Origin: UBA11612 sp965228575
GTDB taxonomy: Bacteria > Pseudomonadota > Alphaproteobacteria > Rhodospirillales > Rhodospirillaceae
DNA: 64,000 nt
Assembly: GCA_965228575.1 (NCBI GenBank)
Contig: CBDDHW010000073.1
Span: forward strand, 55,784-119,783
Direction: 5' to 3'
The position numbers and the translations under genes are program-made. Below the pieces are notes generated by a model. It was given only the letters and a program-made list of their open reading frames with translations. It was not told the DNA's origin and ran no database searches. Each line of letters opens with the position of its first letter. The first letter of the stretch is position 1. Positions 8,501 to 17,433 of this stretch are shown in pieces.

Positions 8501-9781
8501 TTAACCCGGGATATAAACGAGACCGGGAAACGCGGCGATTAATAAAGCCACCGTCATTGTGATAAGGAAAAATGGGAAGGCGTAACGCGCGATCCGACCA
8601 ATCGGCTCGCCGGTCATGGATTCCAGCACAAAAAGATTGAAGCCGATTGGCGGTGTGATCTGGGCCATCTCAACGACCAGAATTAAAAACACACCGAACC
8701 ATATGGGATCGTAACCCGCAGCCACGATCAACGGCAGGGTGATCGGGAGTGTCATAACGATTGTCGACATCCCGTCGAGGAAAAGTCCCAACACAAGATA
8801 GATCGCAAGCAACATAAGAATGAGTTGAAACCCGGACAGGTCCATCGCCGATATATAATCTGCGACCGCTTGCGGAACGCCAAGGTAGGCGAGGGACACC
8901 GAAAAAAACGATCCGGCAGCCAAAATGAGACCAGCCATGCTTGACGTGCGGACTGCGCATATGAGCGCTGTTTTTAGTCTCTCGAAATTAAGCTGGCGTT
9001 GTGCGGCAGCGATCACAAGCGCACCAAAAACGCCAACGGCGGCGGCTTCAGTAGGACTGGCAAGACCCACGTATAATGAGCCGATGACCGCACCAATAAG
9101 CAAAGCCACCGGTAGCAAATCGCGCAGGCCGGTGAGGCGCGCCGCCCATGTTACCGGATCTTGGGAACGCGGGGCGAGATTTGGATGTCGCCAAGATTGA
9201 ACGCCAGCATAGGTGGAATACAGCGCGGCCAAAACCAGTCCCGGCGCAATGCCGGCGATGAATAACTTCAAAATCGATGCTTCGGCGAGAACGCCGTAGA
9301 TAATCATGATCAAGCTTGGCGGAATGAGGAATCCTAAAGTTCCGGCCCCTGCAAGAGATCCAATGGCGAGAGATTTGTCGTATCCGCGCGTGAGAAGTTC
9401 TCTAAGGGTAATGCGCCCGACGGTAAGGGTTGTTGCCGCTGATGATCCGGAAACCGCTGCAAACAAAGTGCAGCCAGCCACGTTGACGTGCAGAAGATTT
9501 CCTGGAAGACGCGCGGTCCATGGGGACAGCCCACGAAAGAGTGATTGCGACAAGTTGGTACGGCACAGAATCTCTGCCATTAAAATGAATAAGGGCAGGG
9601 CGAGCAGTTCTGTGCTCGTGGTGATGTTCCAGATACTGCGCGCGAGGATCTTGTCGATCGGCAAGGTTTGGAATGTGGAAAGTGCGAAAATGCCCGCCGT
9701 GACAAGCGCGATCGCTACCCAAACCCGGCTAAGCAGTAGCGCTCCGAGCAACCCAAGAATGGAAAAACTCGTGCCGATCAT
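8501..9781 (-). CDS. dctM: TRAP transporter large permease, DctM type
   Basis: A 426-residue protein of about 12 hydrophobic segments with the DctM pattern: LALPLFILMAEILCRTNLS near the N-terminus, AGCTLFAAVSGSSAATTLTVG, GTLGFLIPPSLIMIIYGVLA and VEMAQITPPIGFNLFVLES near the end. It is the main translocation subunit of a tripartite periplasmic transporter that imports an organic acid or similar solute using an ion gradient. Its ATG overlaps the stop of the small permease gene (ATGA at 9778-9781). Length and motifs are normal for the family. The substrate cannot be read from this subunit. Confidence 0.93.
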   Translation of the reverse strand: MIGTSFSILGLLGALLLSRVWVAIALVTAGIFALSTFQTLPIDKILARSIWNITTSTELLALPLFILMAEILCRTNLSQSLFRGLSPWTARLPGNLLHVNVAGCTLFAAVSGSSAATTLTVGRITLRELLTRGYDKSLAIGSLAGAGTLGFLIPPSLIMIIYGVLAEASILKLFIAGIAPGLVLAALYSTYAGVQSWRHPNLAPRSQDPVTWAARLTGLRDLLPVALLIGAVIGSLYVGLASPTEAAAVGVFGALVIAAAQRQLNFERLKTALICAVRTSSMAGLILAAGSFFSVSLAYLGVPQAVADYISAMDLSGFQLILMLLAIYLVLGLFLDGMSTIVMTLPITLPLIVAAGYDPIWFGVFLILVVEMAQITPPIGFNLFVLESMTGEPIGRIARYAFPFFLITMTVALLIAAFPGLVYIPG

Positions 9782-10329
9782 GAGGTCGGACCCTCTTGGC
9801 TTTCCTCATCCGCGTCCGGCGCCTTGAGTTCCACCGGTGTGCCGGTGAGCACAGCGATGGCGCGCGTAAACATCTGAAACGCTAGAAACCATGCGCCAAT
9901 AGCTGCGCCTGTCATTGGGATGAAAAGAGGAGTTTGCTCAGGTGTCGCCGATGTGATGTCGCGGCTATATGCTTGCCATGCTAAATCAGTCAGTGCCGCG
10001 GCGAGAAAGACCGCAACTATCAATCCTATTGAACTCGCGATCAGCTCAATGATTGATTCCGCTCGGGGTCTGGTCTTAAGAGGCAAAACCGAAACACGGA
10101 TGTGTCCGCCAGATCTCAAGGTATACGCGGCGCCAAATAGAAAAACCAAAGCCATTAGGTAGGTGGAGTATTCCCAGCTGACGCCTACGGTTGTTCCAAA
10201 TACGGAGCGCGCGAGAATCTCTGTAACAATTAGTATTGGGATGCAGGCTAAAAAAATGGAGGCGGCCCCAGCGCCCAAAAACGCGAGGGCATCGGAACAC
10301 CGCAGAAGGGCACGGCTAAGTCCCGTCAT
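9778..10329 (-). CDS. dctQ: TRAP transporter small permease, DctQ type
   Basis: From the ATG at 10329 this is a 183-residue protein with four hydrophobic helices: LAFLGAGAASIFLACIPILI, YSTYLMALVFLFGAAYTL, IELIASSIGLIVAVFLAAA and AAIGAWFLAFQMFTRAIAV. RSGGHIRVSVL after helix 2 is typical of DctQ. The frame stays open back to 10572, but that part overlaps the dctP coding region and lacks DctQ features, so I place the start at 10329, 38 bases downstream of dctP. It pairs with the large permease at 9781, with which it shares an ATGA overlap. The C-terminus is acidic. Confidence 0.88.
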   Translation of the reverse strand: MTGLSRALLRCSDALAFLGAGAASIFLACIPILIVTEILARSVFGTTVGVSWEYSTYLMALVFLFGAAYTLRSGGHIRVSVLPLKTRPRAESIIELIASSIGLIVAVFLAAALTDLAWQAYSRDITSATPEQTPLFIPMTGAAIGAWFLAFQMFTRAIAVLTGTPVELKAPDADEESQEGPTS

Positions 10330-10367
10330 AAAGAATATTCCGCCAAGCCAACCAATGTCCCGCCCCG

Positions 10368-11390
10368 TTAATGCGCCGTATCCGACAAGAGTTTGTAGGT
10401 TGAAATGATCTGTGCTTCGCGCTCGCCAGAGTTCGCGAGATATTCGGCAGTCATCGCGCGGCAGACGTCCTGCATCGCGGCTTCTAATTTCGGGCCAGGT
10501 TGGGAATAGCTCATGCCATTTTTGCGTAACGTCGCCGTCATCGTAATGTCCGCGTCCATTGCGGCTGTCCAAAGACGGTCCTCTATGCTTGCGGCGACCT
10601 CTTCCAAAATTTTCTGCTCGTCGGGAGACAATCGATCCCAGGCATCCAAGTTAATAGTGCTCATGAATGAATTCATCTGCCAGTGCAGTTCGGTGACATG
10701 ACTCAAAAAGTCCCAAAAAACACCGGAGACAGCGGTGTTTGGTGACGTCGAGACGCCTTGAAGGAGCCCTGTCGATAGGGCGGGCGTGACTTCCGCCCAT
10801 GGCATTTGGATGGGAGCTGCGCCAAGCCGTGCGAAGAACTCGGTTCCATTCTTATCGATGGTGCGGATTTGGAGGCCCCGCAAGTTTTCAGGCCCGCTGC
10901 TCGCGTCCACACGTGCAAACAAGCTTTGGCGAGGCATCGGGTACATATAAAGGATTTTCTGATTGTGGCTCTCGGCAGCGTCATCAAAGTGAGGTCGCGT
11001 GATGGATTGCAGCAGCCTCAGATCTTCGAAATCACGTGCGAGGCACGGTAGGGATTCAATTCCGAAAATGGACTCATCGCCGACTTGTTGATTCATCTGC
11101 ATGTCAGCGATATGAACAATGCCGTCGCGAACTGCAGACAGAGTTTCCCCGCCTTTCAGGCCCAAAACGCCGTTTATTCTCACCATAATCTCGACGTCGC
11201 CGTTAGTTGCTTTGGCCACCTCCTCGGCGAATACCTGTGCGAAGTGCGCGCCGTACTCACTTTGAGGAAGGGGGCTGGCAAACACGAGGCGTTGTTGGGC
11301 TTGCGAAGGCGCAATAGCTGCAGCAAAACCCATAAAAGTAAAGAATAGCAACGAAATAAACGTCAATTTTCGTCTGACACTATAACTCAT
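10368..11390 (-). CDS. dctP: TRAP transporter periplasmic solute-binding protein, DctP type
   Basis: The 340-residue protein starts with a signal peptide (hydrophobic core LTFISLLFFTFMGFAAAIA, cleavage likely after SQA). Family features follow: LVFASPLPQSEYGAHFAQVF, then RGLQIRTIDKNGTEFFARLG with the Arg that normally grips the substrate carboxylate, and ALSTGLLQGVSTSPNT. It captures the solute for the DctQM permease encoded downstream. The conserved Arg suggests a carboxylated ligand. First gene of the leftward dctPQM operon; its promoter should lie within 11391-11697. Confidence 0.92.
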   Translation of the reverse strand: MSYSVRRKLTFISLLFFTFMGFAAAIAPSQAQQRLVFASPLPQSEYGAHFAQVFAEEVAKATNGDVEIMVRINGVLGLKGGETLSAVRDGIVHIADMQMNQQVGDESIFGIESLPCLARDFEDLRLLQSITRPHFDDAAESHNQKILYMYPMPRQSLFARVDASSGPENLRGLQIRTIDKNGTEFFARLGAAPIQMPWAEVTPALSTGLLQGVSTSPNTAVSGVFWDFLSHVTELHWQMNSFMSTINLDAWDRLSPDEQKILEEVAASIEDRLWTAAMDADITMTATLRKNGMSYSQPGPKLEAAMQDVCRAMTAEYLANSGEREAQIISTYKLLSDTAH

Positions 11391-11697
11391 GAGTATCCCA
11401 CTTACCGGCTACAGGTACTTTGAGCATCTTGGCTCTCAACTATGGCGCATTCCAGCCAAGATGGACACCGGCTGCGCGGCATGACCAAAACATTGCGAGC
11501 TATCTAGTTGAAGTTACCGGTTTTGCCTGACAAATAATGGGAATTTCGGTATATAAATTTCGGGAGCGGTCATTATTTATACTAATGAGCCCAGATAAGT
11601 GCGCTGAACGCATCCGCCTGTGACGAGTCACGCGGCTCGGCCAAGCGCGATGGCGCACATCTACTATACGGATTCGGCAGCCGATGGGATGGACAAG
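11391..11697. other. Intergenic region between divergent dctP and the secreted-protein cassette
   Basis: About 300 bases with no supported gene. It must hold promoters for the leftward dctPQM operon and the rightward cassette. An AT-rich stretch around 11525-11585 contains short imperfect inverted arms (GTATA near 11549, TATAC near 11577). I cannot assign an operator or promoter with confidence. A frame open from 11620 belongs to the next gene but lacks a ribosome-binding site that far upstream. Confidence 0.5.
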
Positions 11698-12864
11698 ATG
11701 AGCGGATTTAAGAGCCACCAACAAATGGACCATAAATTAAACCAGTCTGGGATTTTGGCCGTCGCGGCCATCGGATTGATGGCGAGCGTCGCCGCACCTG
11801 CTCAGGTCCGTGCCGAAGAAACACGTGGTTATGTTGTCAGTTGGTTCTCTCAAGCCACCCACTCTCAGGAGGGAGATTGCTCGCGCGGCGTTCATCCGGA
11901 ACTCGAAGAAGTCTACTTCCAATATCTCGAAGGACTGGGCCAAAGCCCCGAGACGATCGAGGAAATTAAGCAGTCCTATAAGGACGGGCGCAAGGACGAT
12001 CGGCTGATCCCACTTATGATGGAGCGCGGTCGGATTAATGGAGAACCCACAAATCCCTGGACCCATCCTGCCTCTGCCGCGGACTTAAACCTTCCAGGAG
12101 TGGATGGAGAGTTTGCCTACGGATTTGATCTCGACGGGCGAAATTCGGGGGAGTTCGAAGGTTTTACCGATCCAGAAACATATGAAACAGGTATTGATCA
12201 CGCCCTTTACGAGGCGTTGGGATGTGCTCGGGCTTTTCGCGGTACGCTTGAGGTTCGCCCAACCTATTGGGCTTGGTCGTGGGGACAGCTCGCGAGCTCG
12301 CAGCCAGCGTGGTTGATGACGGTTTCCGGAGAAGATTTAAACAGCGACGGCCCGGTGACGGTAACCTTTGATCGCGCGCTTGAGCACATTCGAGTGAATG
12401 GAGATTACAGCCCGCGCGCTGACATGGCGTATCGCGCCGACCCGGATCCACGCTCCCACAATGTTTTTAAAGGCGAGTTGAAAGAAGGCGTTGTCACTAT
12501 TTCCGGGCAGGGCGATTTGCGTTTGCTCCAAAATCCGCTCGTTGCGCCCGAGCTTGTCCTCAAAAATTTCCATCTGCGGCTAGATATCAGTCAGGACGGG
12601 ATGGTGAAGGCCATCATGGGCGGATACCAACCCTGGGAAGACATATATTGGGGTTTTGGCAATCTGAGCGTGGGCGGTGAACAACAGGTGATTGGCGATG
12701 CGGTCCAACTCTATCACCTTATGAAGAGATACGCGGACGCGGATCCAGATCCGGAGACCGGGCAAAACATGTCGATTTCCGCCGCCTATTATATCGAGGC
12801 TGTCCCGGCATTTGTCGGCTTCCCAACGGCATCTGACAGCGCTCAAACAGCGTCCAACAACTAG
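11698..12864 (+). CDS. Secreted protein of unknown function, first gene of the DUF1592/DUF1552 cassette
   Basis: I do not recognise this family. From the ATG at 11698 the product is about 388 residues. A hydrophilic start is followed by a hydrophobic segment (GILAVAAIGLMASVAAPAQ) and a likely signal-peptidase site after VRA, so it is probably periplasmic. The mature part is acidic and rich in aromatic residues (for example YWAWSWGQ and WEDIYWGFGNLS), with no CxxCH or obvious catalytic motif. The frame is open from a GTG at 11620, but no Shine-Dalgarno supports it; an ATG at 11725 is another possibility. It lies 21 bases before the DUF1592 gene and is probably co-transcribed with it, so it likely acts with the DUF1592 and DUF1552 proteins. 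Confidence 0.72.
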   Translation: MSGFKSHQQMDHKLNQSGILAVAAIGLMASVAAPAQVRAEETRGYVVSWFSQATHSQEGDCSRGVHPELEEVYFQYLEGLGQSPETIEEIKQSYKDGRKDDRLIPLMMERGRINGEPTNPWTHPASAADLNLPGVDGEFAYGFDLDGRNSGEFEGFTDPETYETGIDHALYEALGCARAFRGTLEVRPTYWAWSWGQLASSQPAWLMTVSGEDLNSDGPVTVTFDRALEHIRVNGDYSPRADMAYRADPDPRSHNVFKGELKEGVVTISGQGDLRLLQNPLVAPELVLKNFHLRLDISQDGMVKAIMGGYQPWEDIYWGFGNLSVGGEQQVIGDAVQLYHLMKRYADADPDPETGQNMSISAAYYIEAVPAFVGFPTASDSAQTASNN

Positions 12865-12885
12865 GTTTGGATTGAGAACACACCC

Positions 12886-14568
12886 ATGAAAAAGAATGTT
12901 TCTAAATTTTCGAAAGGTCTGAGCATCGCCGTCGCCGCATGCGTCGCAAGCACGACCTTTCTTGTTCAGCCGACCTTTTCAGAGGGCGATGAGCAAATCA
13001 CCCAAGCGCGCACGTACACACATCGCCTGACTCCTTCGCAATACCGAAACATCATAACCGATGTTTTTGGCGCGCATATTGATTTGGGGGGGCGATTTGA
13101 GCCCGACTTGCGCAGGGATGGCCTGCTCGCAATCGGAACCGGCCTTGTCAGTGTGACCGCAACCGGCATGGAGCAATACGATGCCATGAGCCGGGCTATC
13201 GCGGATACTGTGGTTGATGAAGAACATCGTGAACTGCTGATCCCATGTGTTCCCGCGTCAGCGACAAAACCTGACGATGAGTGCGCATCACAGTTTTTTG
13301 AGGAAGCAGGACTGTTGCTTTACCGTCGTCCGCTCACCGACGCGCAATTGGATGCGTACGTTGCGGCCGCGAGAACCGGTGCAGAGCATACCAATGACTT
13401 TTACGAAGGCCTGTCCTTAAGCCTTGCGGGGATGTTGTCCGCGCCCTCGTTTTTGTTCCGCGAGCAGCGCGCCGAACCGGACCCCAATGCGCCCGGTGAA
13501 TACAGGCTGGATTCTTATTCCAAAGCGGCGCAGTTGAGTTTTTTCCTCTGGAATGCCGGACCGGATAGACAACTTCTTGAAGCCGCCGCGAACGGCGCAC
13601 TTCACTCCGAAGACGGTCTAAGAGAACAAGTGGACCGCATGCTCGCATCCCCGCGTCTGGAGGCGGGGTTGCGCGCGTTTTTCAACGACCATTTCCATTT
13701 CGATGAATTTGAGTATTTAGCCAAAGACACGGACATATATCCGAAATTCAGCCCCGCTATTGCCGAACAAGCCCGCGAGCAAACCCTCCGCACAGTACTG
13801 GACGTGGTTTTGAATCAGCGTGCGGACTTCCGCGAGGTATTTAGAACAAAACGAACGTTCCTAACGCCTGAATTGGGCAGTATCTATCGTGTTCCCGTGT
13901 TTAAGGACGGCCCAAACGGCTCGCCTGATGGGTGGCAAACCTATGAATTCGACGAGTCCGATCCTTATAAAGGTATACTCACCCAAATTTCTTTTACCGC
14001 GTTGCACTCACCTGCTGGACGGAGCTCCCCAACCTATCGGGGGAAAGCGCTCAGAGAAGTTATGATGTGTCAGACCGTCCCGCCGCCACCGGGAGATGTC
14101 GATTTCACATTGTTTGATGGTGAGGACCTTCGCATGGCCACGGCGCGTGTTCGGCTGGCCGTACACAATGAAAACCCTGTATGTGCAGGTTGCCACAAGA
14201 TTACAGACCCCATTGGTTTGGCCCTCGAAAATTTTGATGGGTCTGGCGGTTTTCGGGTCACGGATAATGGAAACCCAATTGATCCAAGCGGCAATCTCAG
14301 CGGACAAGATTTCAATTCTGTCGGTGAGTTTATTGACATTATTTACAACGATACGGTGACAACCTCGTGCCTTAACAGACGGCTTGCGTCTTACGCGTTG
14401 GGACGTAGTCCGATGCCGTCCGAAAGGCAGTGGATTGAAGGCCTCGATGCGTTTTTTGAAGAGAGCGGGTTTAGAGTTACCGATCTTATGCGTGAGATCG
14501 CTCTAAGCGATGCTTTTCTGAAAGTCCCAACTCTTGAAACCAACACAGCATTGAACACCGTGAACTAA
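12886..14568 (+). CDS. DUF1587/1595/1592/1588/1585-type secreted protein with one c-type haem motif
   Basis: A 560-residue protein with a signal peptide (core LSIAVAACVASTTFLV). The domain order is that of the planctomycete-type family: HRLTPSQYRNIITDVFG (DUF1587), LLLYRRPLTDAQLDAY (DUF1595), a central AAQLSFFLWNAGPD and LRAFFNDHF region (DUF1592), GKALREVMMCQTVPPPP (DUF1588) and SCLNRRLASYALGR (DUF1585). A single haem-attachment motif CAGCH is at C433-H437, followed by the usual KITDPIGLALENFD. The family is common in Planctomycetes and scattered in Proteobacteria, its biochemical role is not established, and it is nearly always next to a DUF1552 gene, as here (37 bases downstream). Confidence 0.9.
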   Translation: MKKNVSKFSKGLSIAVAACVASTTFLVQPTFSEGDEQITQARTYTHRLTPSQYRNIITDVFGAHIDLGGRFEPDLRRDGLLAIGTGLVSVTATGMEQYDAMSRAIADTVVDEEHRELLIPCVPASATKPDDECASQFFEEAGLLLYRRPLTDAQLDAYVAAARTGAEHTNDFYEGLSLSLAGMLSAPSFLFREQRAEPDPNAPGEYRLDSYSKAAQLSFFLWNAGPDRQLLEAAANGALHSEDGLREQVDRMLASPRLEAGLRAFFNDHFHFDEFEYLAKDTDIYPKFSPAIAEQAREQTLRTVLDVVLNQRADFREVFRTKRTFLTPELGSIYRVPVFKDGPNGSPDGWQTYEFDESDPYKGILTQISFTALHSPAGRSSPTYRGKALREVMMCQTVPPPPGDVDFTLFDGEDLRMATARVRLAVHNENPVCAGCHKITDPIGLALENFDGSGGFRVTDNGNPIDPSGNLSGQDFNSVGEFIDIIYNDTVTTSCLNRRLASYALGRSPMPSERQWIEGLDAFFEESGFRVTDLMREIALSDAFLKVPTLETNTALNTVN

Positions 14569-14605
14569 CGGTGGATTACAGTCGTCCTAATAGGAGGAAA
14601 CGTCC

Positions 14606-15931
14606 ATGAAAGACAAATTGAACCGCAGACACGTGCTTCGCGGGATGATGGGTGGAACAGCGGTGTCCGTTGGCTTGCCCTTCTTGGATTGTTTTTTGGA
14701 TTCCAGCGGAACCGCACTTGCGGCAACTGGGGCTCAGTTACCTGTGGTTTTTGGCTCCTGGATTCAAAACCTTGGACTTAACCCAGGCCGGTGGAAACCG
14801 GAAACGATTGGTGCGAATTACACCAGCGGGCCTGAGTTAAAAGCGCTAGACCCGTTCAAAGATAAAATGAACATCTTTAGCGGCATGAACTACTACTTGG
14901 ATGGTCGCCCGATGGACACCCACGACACGTCCCTTGAGGTTGCGACCATGGGCTCCATTCCACTCGGTGTAGAGTCCGATCCGACGATCGACAACATCAT
15001 TGCCGATACAGTGGGAACCCGCTCGCGCTTCCGGTCTTTGGAAATTGCACTGAACGGATCGCGTAGGAGTTGGAGTAAGAGAAAAGGAGGGGCGGCCAAT
15101 CCTTCAGAACCGTCGCCAGCAGCCTTGTACCAACGCATCTTTGGCCCGGATTTCAACGATCCGAATGCGGCGGAATTTACGCCGGATCCTAAAACCATGG
15201 CGCGGCGTAGTGTTCTCTCTGCGCTCACTGATGAACGCAAGAGCATCTTGCAACGCGTTGGTGCGGCCGACCGAGAGCGCCTTGATGAATATTTCACGTC
15301 GCTGCGCCAAATAGAGCGGCAGCTTGACATCGAACTGAGCAAACCGGCGCCGCTGGAAGCGTGCGTAATTCCCGAGGACGTGAGGGATGCGGAACTCGGC
15401 AATAGTGTGGCATCTGTGGAAGCCAACAATCGGTTATTCGGTGCGCTGCTTGCCCATGCTGTGGCGTGCGATCAAACCCGCGTGTTCAACGTCTATTTCG
15501 ACACGCAGCAACTTCGCAAACCCGGCTTGGTCCGCGATTGGCACAGCTTGACTCACGAAGAACCTGTCGATCCCGAGTTGGGGTATCAAAAAGACACCAC
15601 GTGGTTCATTAACTTCTCGATGGATACGGTTGCCGAATTCGTCTCACGCCTTGATAGATATCAAGAGGGCACCGGAACCGCGCTCGATCGTACACTTATC
15701 CTGTGGCAAACCGATCACGGCTACGCGCGCACGCACTCCCTGGACGATATGCCCATCCTCACCATTGGCGGTGCGGGTGGTCGTATGAAAACGGGTCTAC
15801 ACGTGGCGGCGACCGGAGATCCGACAACTCGTGTCGGTTTGACCGTTCAGCAAATTATGGGCGTGCCAGTCAATACCTGGGGCAAATTGTCTAACGAAAC
15901 CTCGCGCACCTTTACCGAAGTCTTGGCCTAA
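14606..15931 (+). CDS. Tat-exported DUF1552 protein
   Basis: The 441-residue product starts with a twin-arginine signal (NRRHVLRGMMGG, Arg 7-8), so it is probably exported folded, perhaps with a metal or cofactor. The body matches DUF1552: FGSWIQNLGLNPGRW, FSGMNYYLDGRPMDTHDT, SVEANNRLFGALLAHAVACDQTRV and LILWQTDHGYARTHSLDDMP. A strong AGGAGG lies at 14591-14596, ahead of the ATG. DUF1552 is usually paired with DUF1592/1588/1585 proteins; here the partner is immediately upstream. Its His/Asp-rich pattern hints at a hydrolase-like fold, but the activity is not established and I do not assign one. Confidence 0.9.
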   Translation: MKDKLNRRHVLRGMMGGTAVSVGLPFLDCFLDSSGTALAATGAQLPVVFGSWIQNLGLNPGRWKPETIGANYTSGPELKALDPFKDKMNIFSGMNYYLDGRPMDTHDTSLEVATMGSIPLGVESDPTIDNIIADTVGTRSRFRSLEIALNGSRRSWSKRKGGAANPSEPSPAALYQRIFGPDFNDPNAAEFTPDPKTMARRSVLSALTDERKSILQRVGAADRERLDEYFTSLRQIERQLDIELSKPAPLEACVIPEDVRDAELGNSVASVEANNRLFGALLAHAVACDQTRVFNVYFDTQQLRKPGLVRDWHSLTHEEPVDPELGYQKDTTWFINFSMDTVAEFVSRLDRYQEGTGTALDRTLILWQTDHGYARTHSLDDMPILTIGGAGGRMKTGLHVAATGDPTTRVGLTVQQIMGVPVNTWGKLSNETSRTFTEVLA

Positions 15932-15954
15932 AAGAAACCTGGGAGGGTTTGACC

Positions 15955-17355
15955 ATGAGCTATCGCAAAACTCTTTGCCTTTCTGCTGCCGCGTTCGCGC
16001 TCTCGGCGTGTGCGTCAACCCCTCCACAAATGTCCGAGCCGGAGGTAAGTGAAATAGCGCCGGTCGTGACTCCACGTGATGTAACATTGGAGCCTTTGGG
16101 CAAAGCACAAGGGTACGACCTCAGTGCCGTGACTGCAGCCGCTCTGGCACGCGATGAAATTGTCTACGCCAATCCAGAGGGTTTAACGTTGTACACTTCT
16201 GCGCGCGATCCGATTGGCCAATCGCTTTGCGTGAACGAGTGTACTGAGATGTTCAAACCGTTTCTGGCCTCCGGCCAGTCATCGGTTAATCCAGGTACGA
16301 CCTTTGGACGCTGGACCACGATTGAACGCGAAGACGGGTCGCGCCAGTGGACGCTCAACGGCAAAGCGCTTTATACTTTTGTGAAAGATGTTGATCCTGG
16401 TTCGATTGGGGGCGATAGCCCGGCGAACATTGGGGCTCCGCGTCTGAATGGGGCTGGCGTTATGGTCGGCGGCGGCAACCGCGGTGACTTTGACGGTGAA
16501 ATCAAAGTTGATCCCATGCCAGAGGGTTGGACAGCCGCTATGTTGTTCCCCTTTGACGGGGTTAAGGTTCCGCCCGGTTTCGCCATTAAAGAAGTTCCCG
16601 ATGCGGCGGCCTTTGCCATTGTCGATGCCCGCGGTCATACCGTGTATGCGTACGCCGACAAAATGGAAGTCTCAGGCGCATGCGCCAACAATTTGTGCGA
16701 TGACTGGGAACCCCTCAGTGCACCGCAGCTCGCTAAAGCCATCGGCGATTTTGGTTTCATGACTCGCGATGATGGCATTCGCCAATGGACCTACAAGGGG
16801 CATCCGCTTTACACATATGCCGGTGATCGCGCGCCTGGATACGCCAATGGCACGGGCGTGGATGACCGGTGGACGGTCGCCGCGGTTGCGCGATATTTCT
16901 TTCCTGAAACCGCATCCATTCAAAACACACCGGGGCAGGGACGTGTTCTTGCGACAGCAGAGGGCCTGACTCTATATCGCCGCGATGGTCACATTCTGCA
17001 AAGTGGAGGCGGTCATAGCTTGCGCCGCGGCCAACCTGCACGTCCGGCAGTCGGCCGCGATTTGGGTACCGACCCCAGGTGCATTGAAGACTGTGACGAA
17101 TGGCGTCCGTTCCTGGCGGGCGACGATGCGGGTGCGCGCGGATTTTGGAATGTCGAAGAGCGCGCCGACGGAACAAAACAATGGACCTATCAGGGATACG
17201 CATTATGGACCTACGCCGGAGATGAGAAGCCCGGCGATATGAACGGTCATGACGCTTACACCGTATACTTGGCTCACGATGCCAATACTACGGTCGATGT
17301 GGGCACGCCCATGGACGGCTCCGCGGCATTGTATTGGTCTATCGCCGTTCCGTAA
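15955..17355 (+). CDS. Lipoprotein with three secreted-repeat (PF03640/COG4315-type) domains
   Basis: About 466 residues starting at the ATG at 15955, after GGGAGG at 15941-15946; a TTG two codons upstream is less likely. The lipobox LSAC puts the acylated Cys at residue 19. Three copies of the COG4315 unit follow at about 45-135, 190-290 and 320-440. Each has a ...LTLY or HTVY strand, a Cys pair (CVNEC, CANNLC, CIEDC) followed by an aromatic or Trp residue, and an RQWT or KQWT..G..L(Y/W)T block. The repeat is usually found in one or two copies in small lipoproteins of unknown function, some in redox-related clusters. The spacing to the DUF1552 gene (23 bases) points to one operon, so this is the probable surface or periplasmic anchor of the cassette. 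Confidence 0.85.
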   Translation: MSYRKTLCLSAAAFALSACASTPPQMSEPEVSEIAPVVTPRDVTLEPLGKAQGYDLSAVTAAALARDEIVYANPEGLTLYTSARDPIGQSLCVNECTEMFKPFLASGQSSVNPGTTFGRWTTIEREDGSRQWTLNGKALYTFVKDVDPGSIGGDSPANIGAPRLNGAGVMVGGGNRGDFDGEIKVDPMPEGWTAAMLFPFDGVKVPPGFAIKEVPDAAAFAIVDARGHTVYAYADKMEVSGACANNLCDDWEPLSAPQLAKAIGDFGFMTRDDGIRQWTYKGHPLYTYAGDRAPGYANGTGVDDRWTVAAVARYFFPETASIQNTPGQGRVLATAEGLTLYRRDGHILQSGGGHSLRRGQPARPAVGRDLGTDPRCIEDCDEWRPFLAGDDAGARGFWNVEERADGTKQWTYQGYALWTYAGDEKPGDMNGHDAYTVYLAHDANTTVDVGTPMDGSAALYWSIAVP

Positions 17356-17419
17356 GAGACCCGGTTAAAGAGTCTCAGAATTTACTGACGAAGCAACTGC
17401 TGCATACCTGTCGGTGAAG

Positions 17420-17433
17420 TGGCGGAAGGGGTG
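17420..17433. repeat. Putative left attachment site: 14-bp copy of the tRNA-Ser 3' end
   Basis: TGGCGGAAGGGGTG here is identical, in the same orientation, to 33010-33023, which is the last 14 bases of tRNA-Ser(TGA) including CCA. The flanks on both sides differ and there is no tRNA body here. This is the arrangement left when an element inserts at the 3' end of a tRNA gene. It marks the far end of the probable island. Confidence 0.6.
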
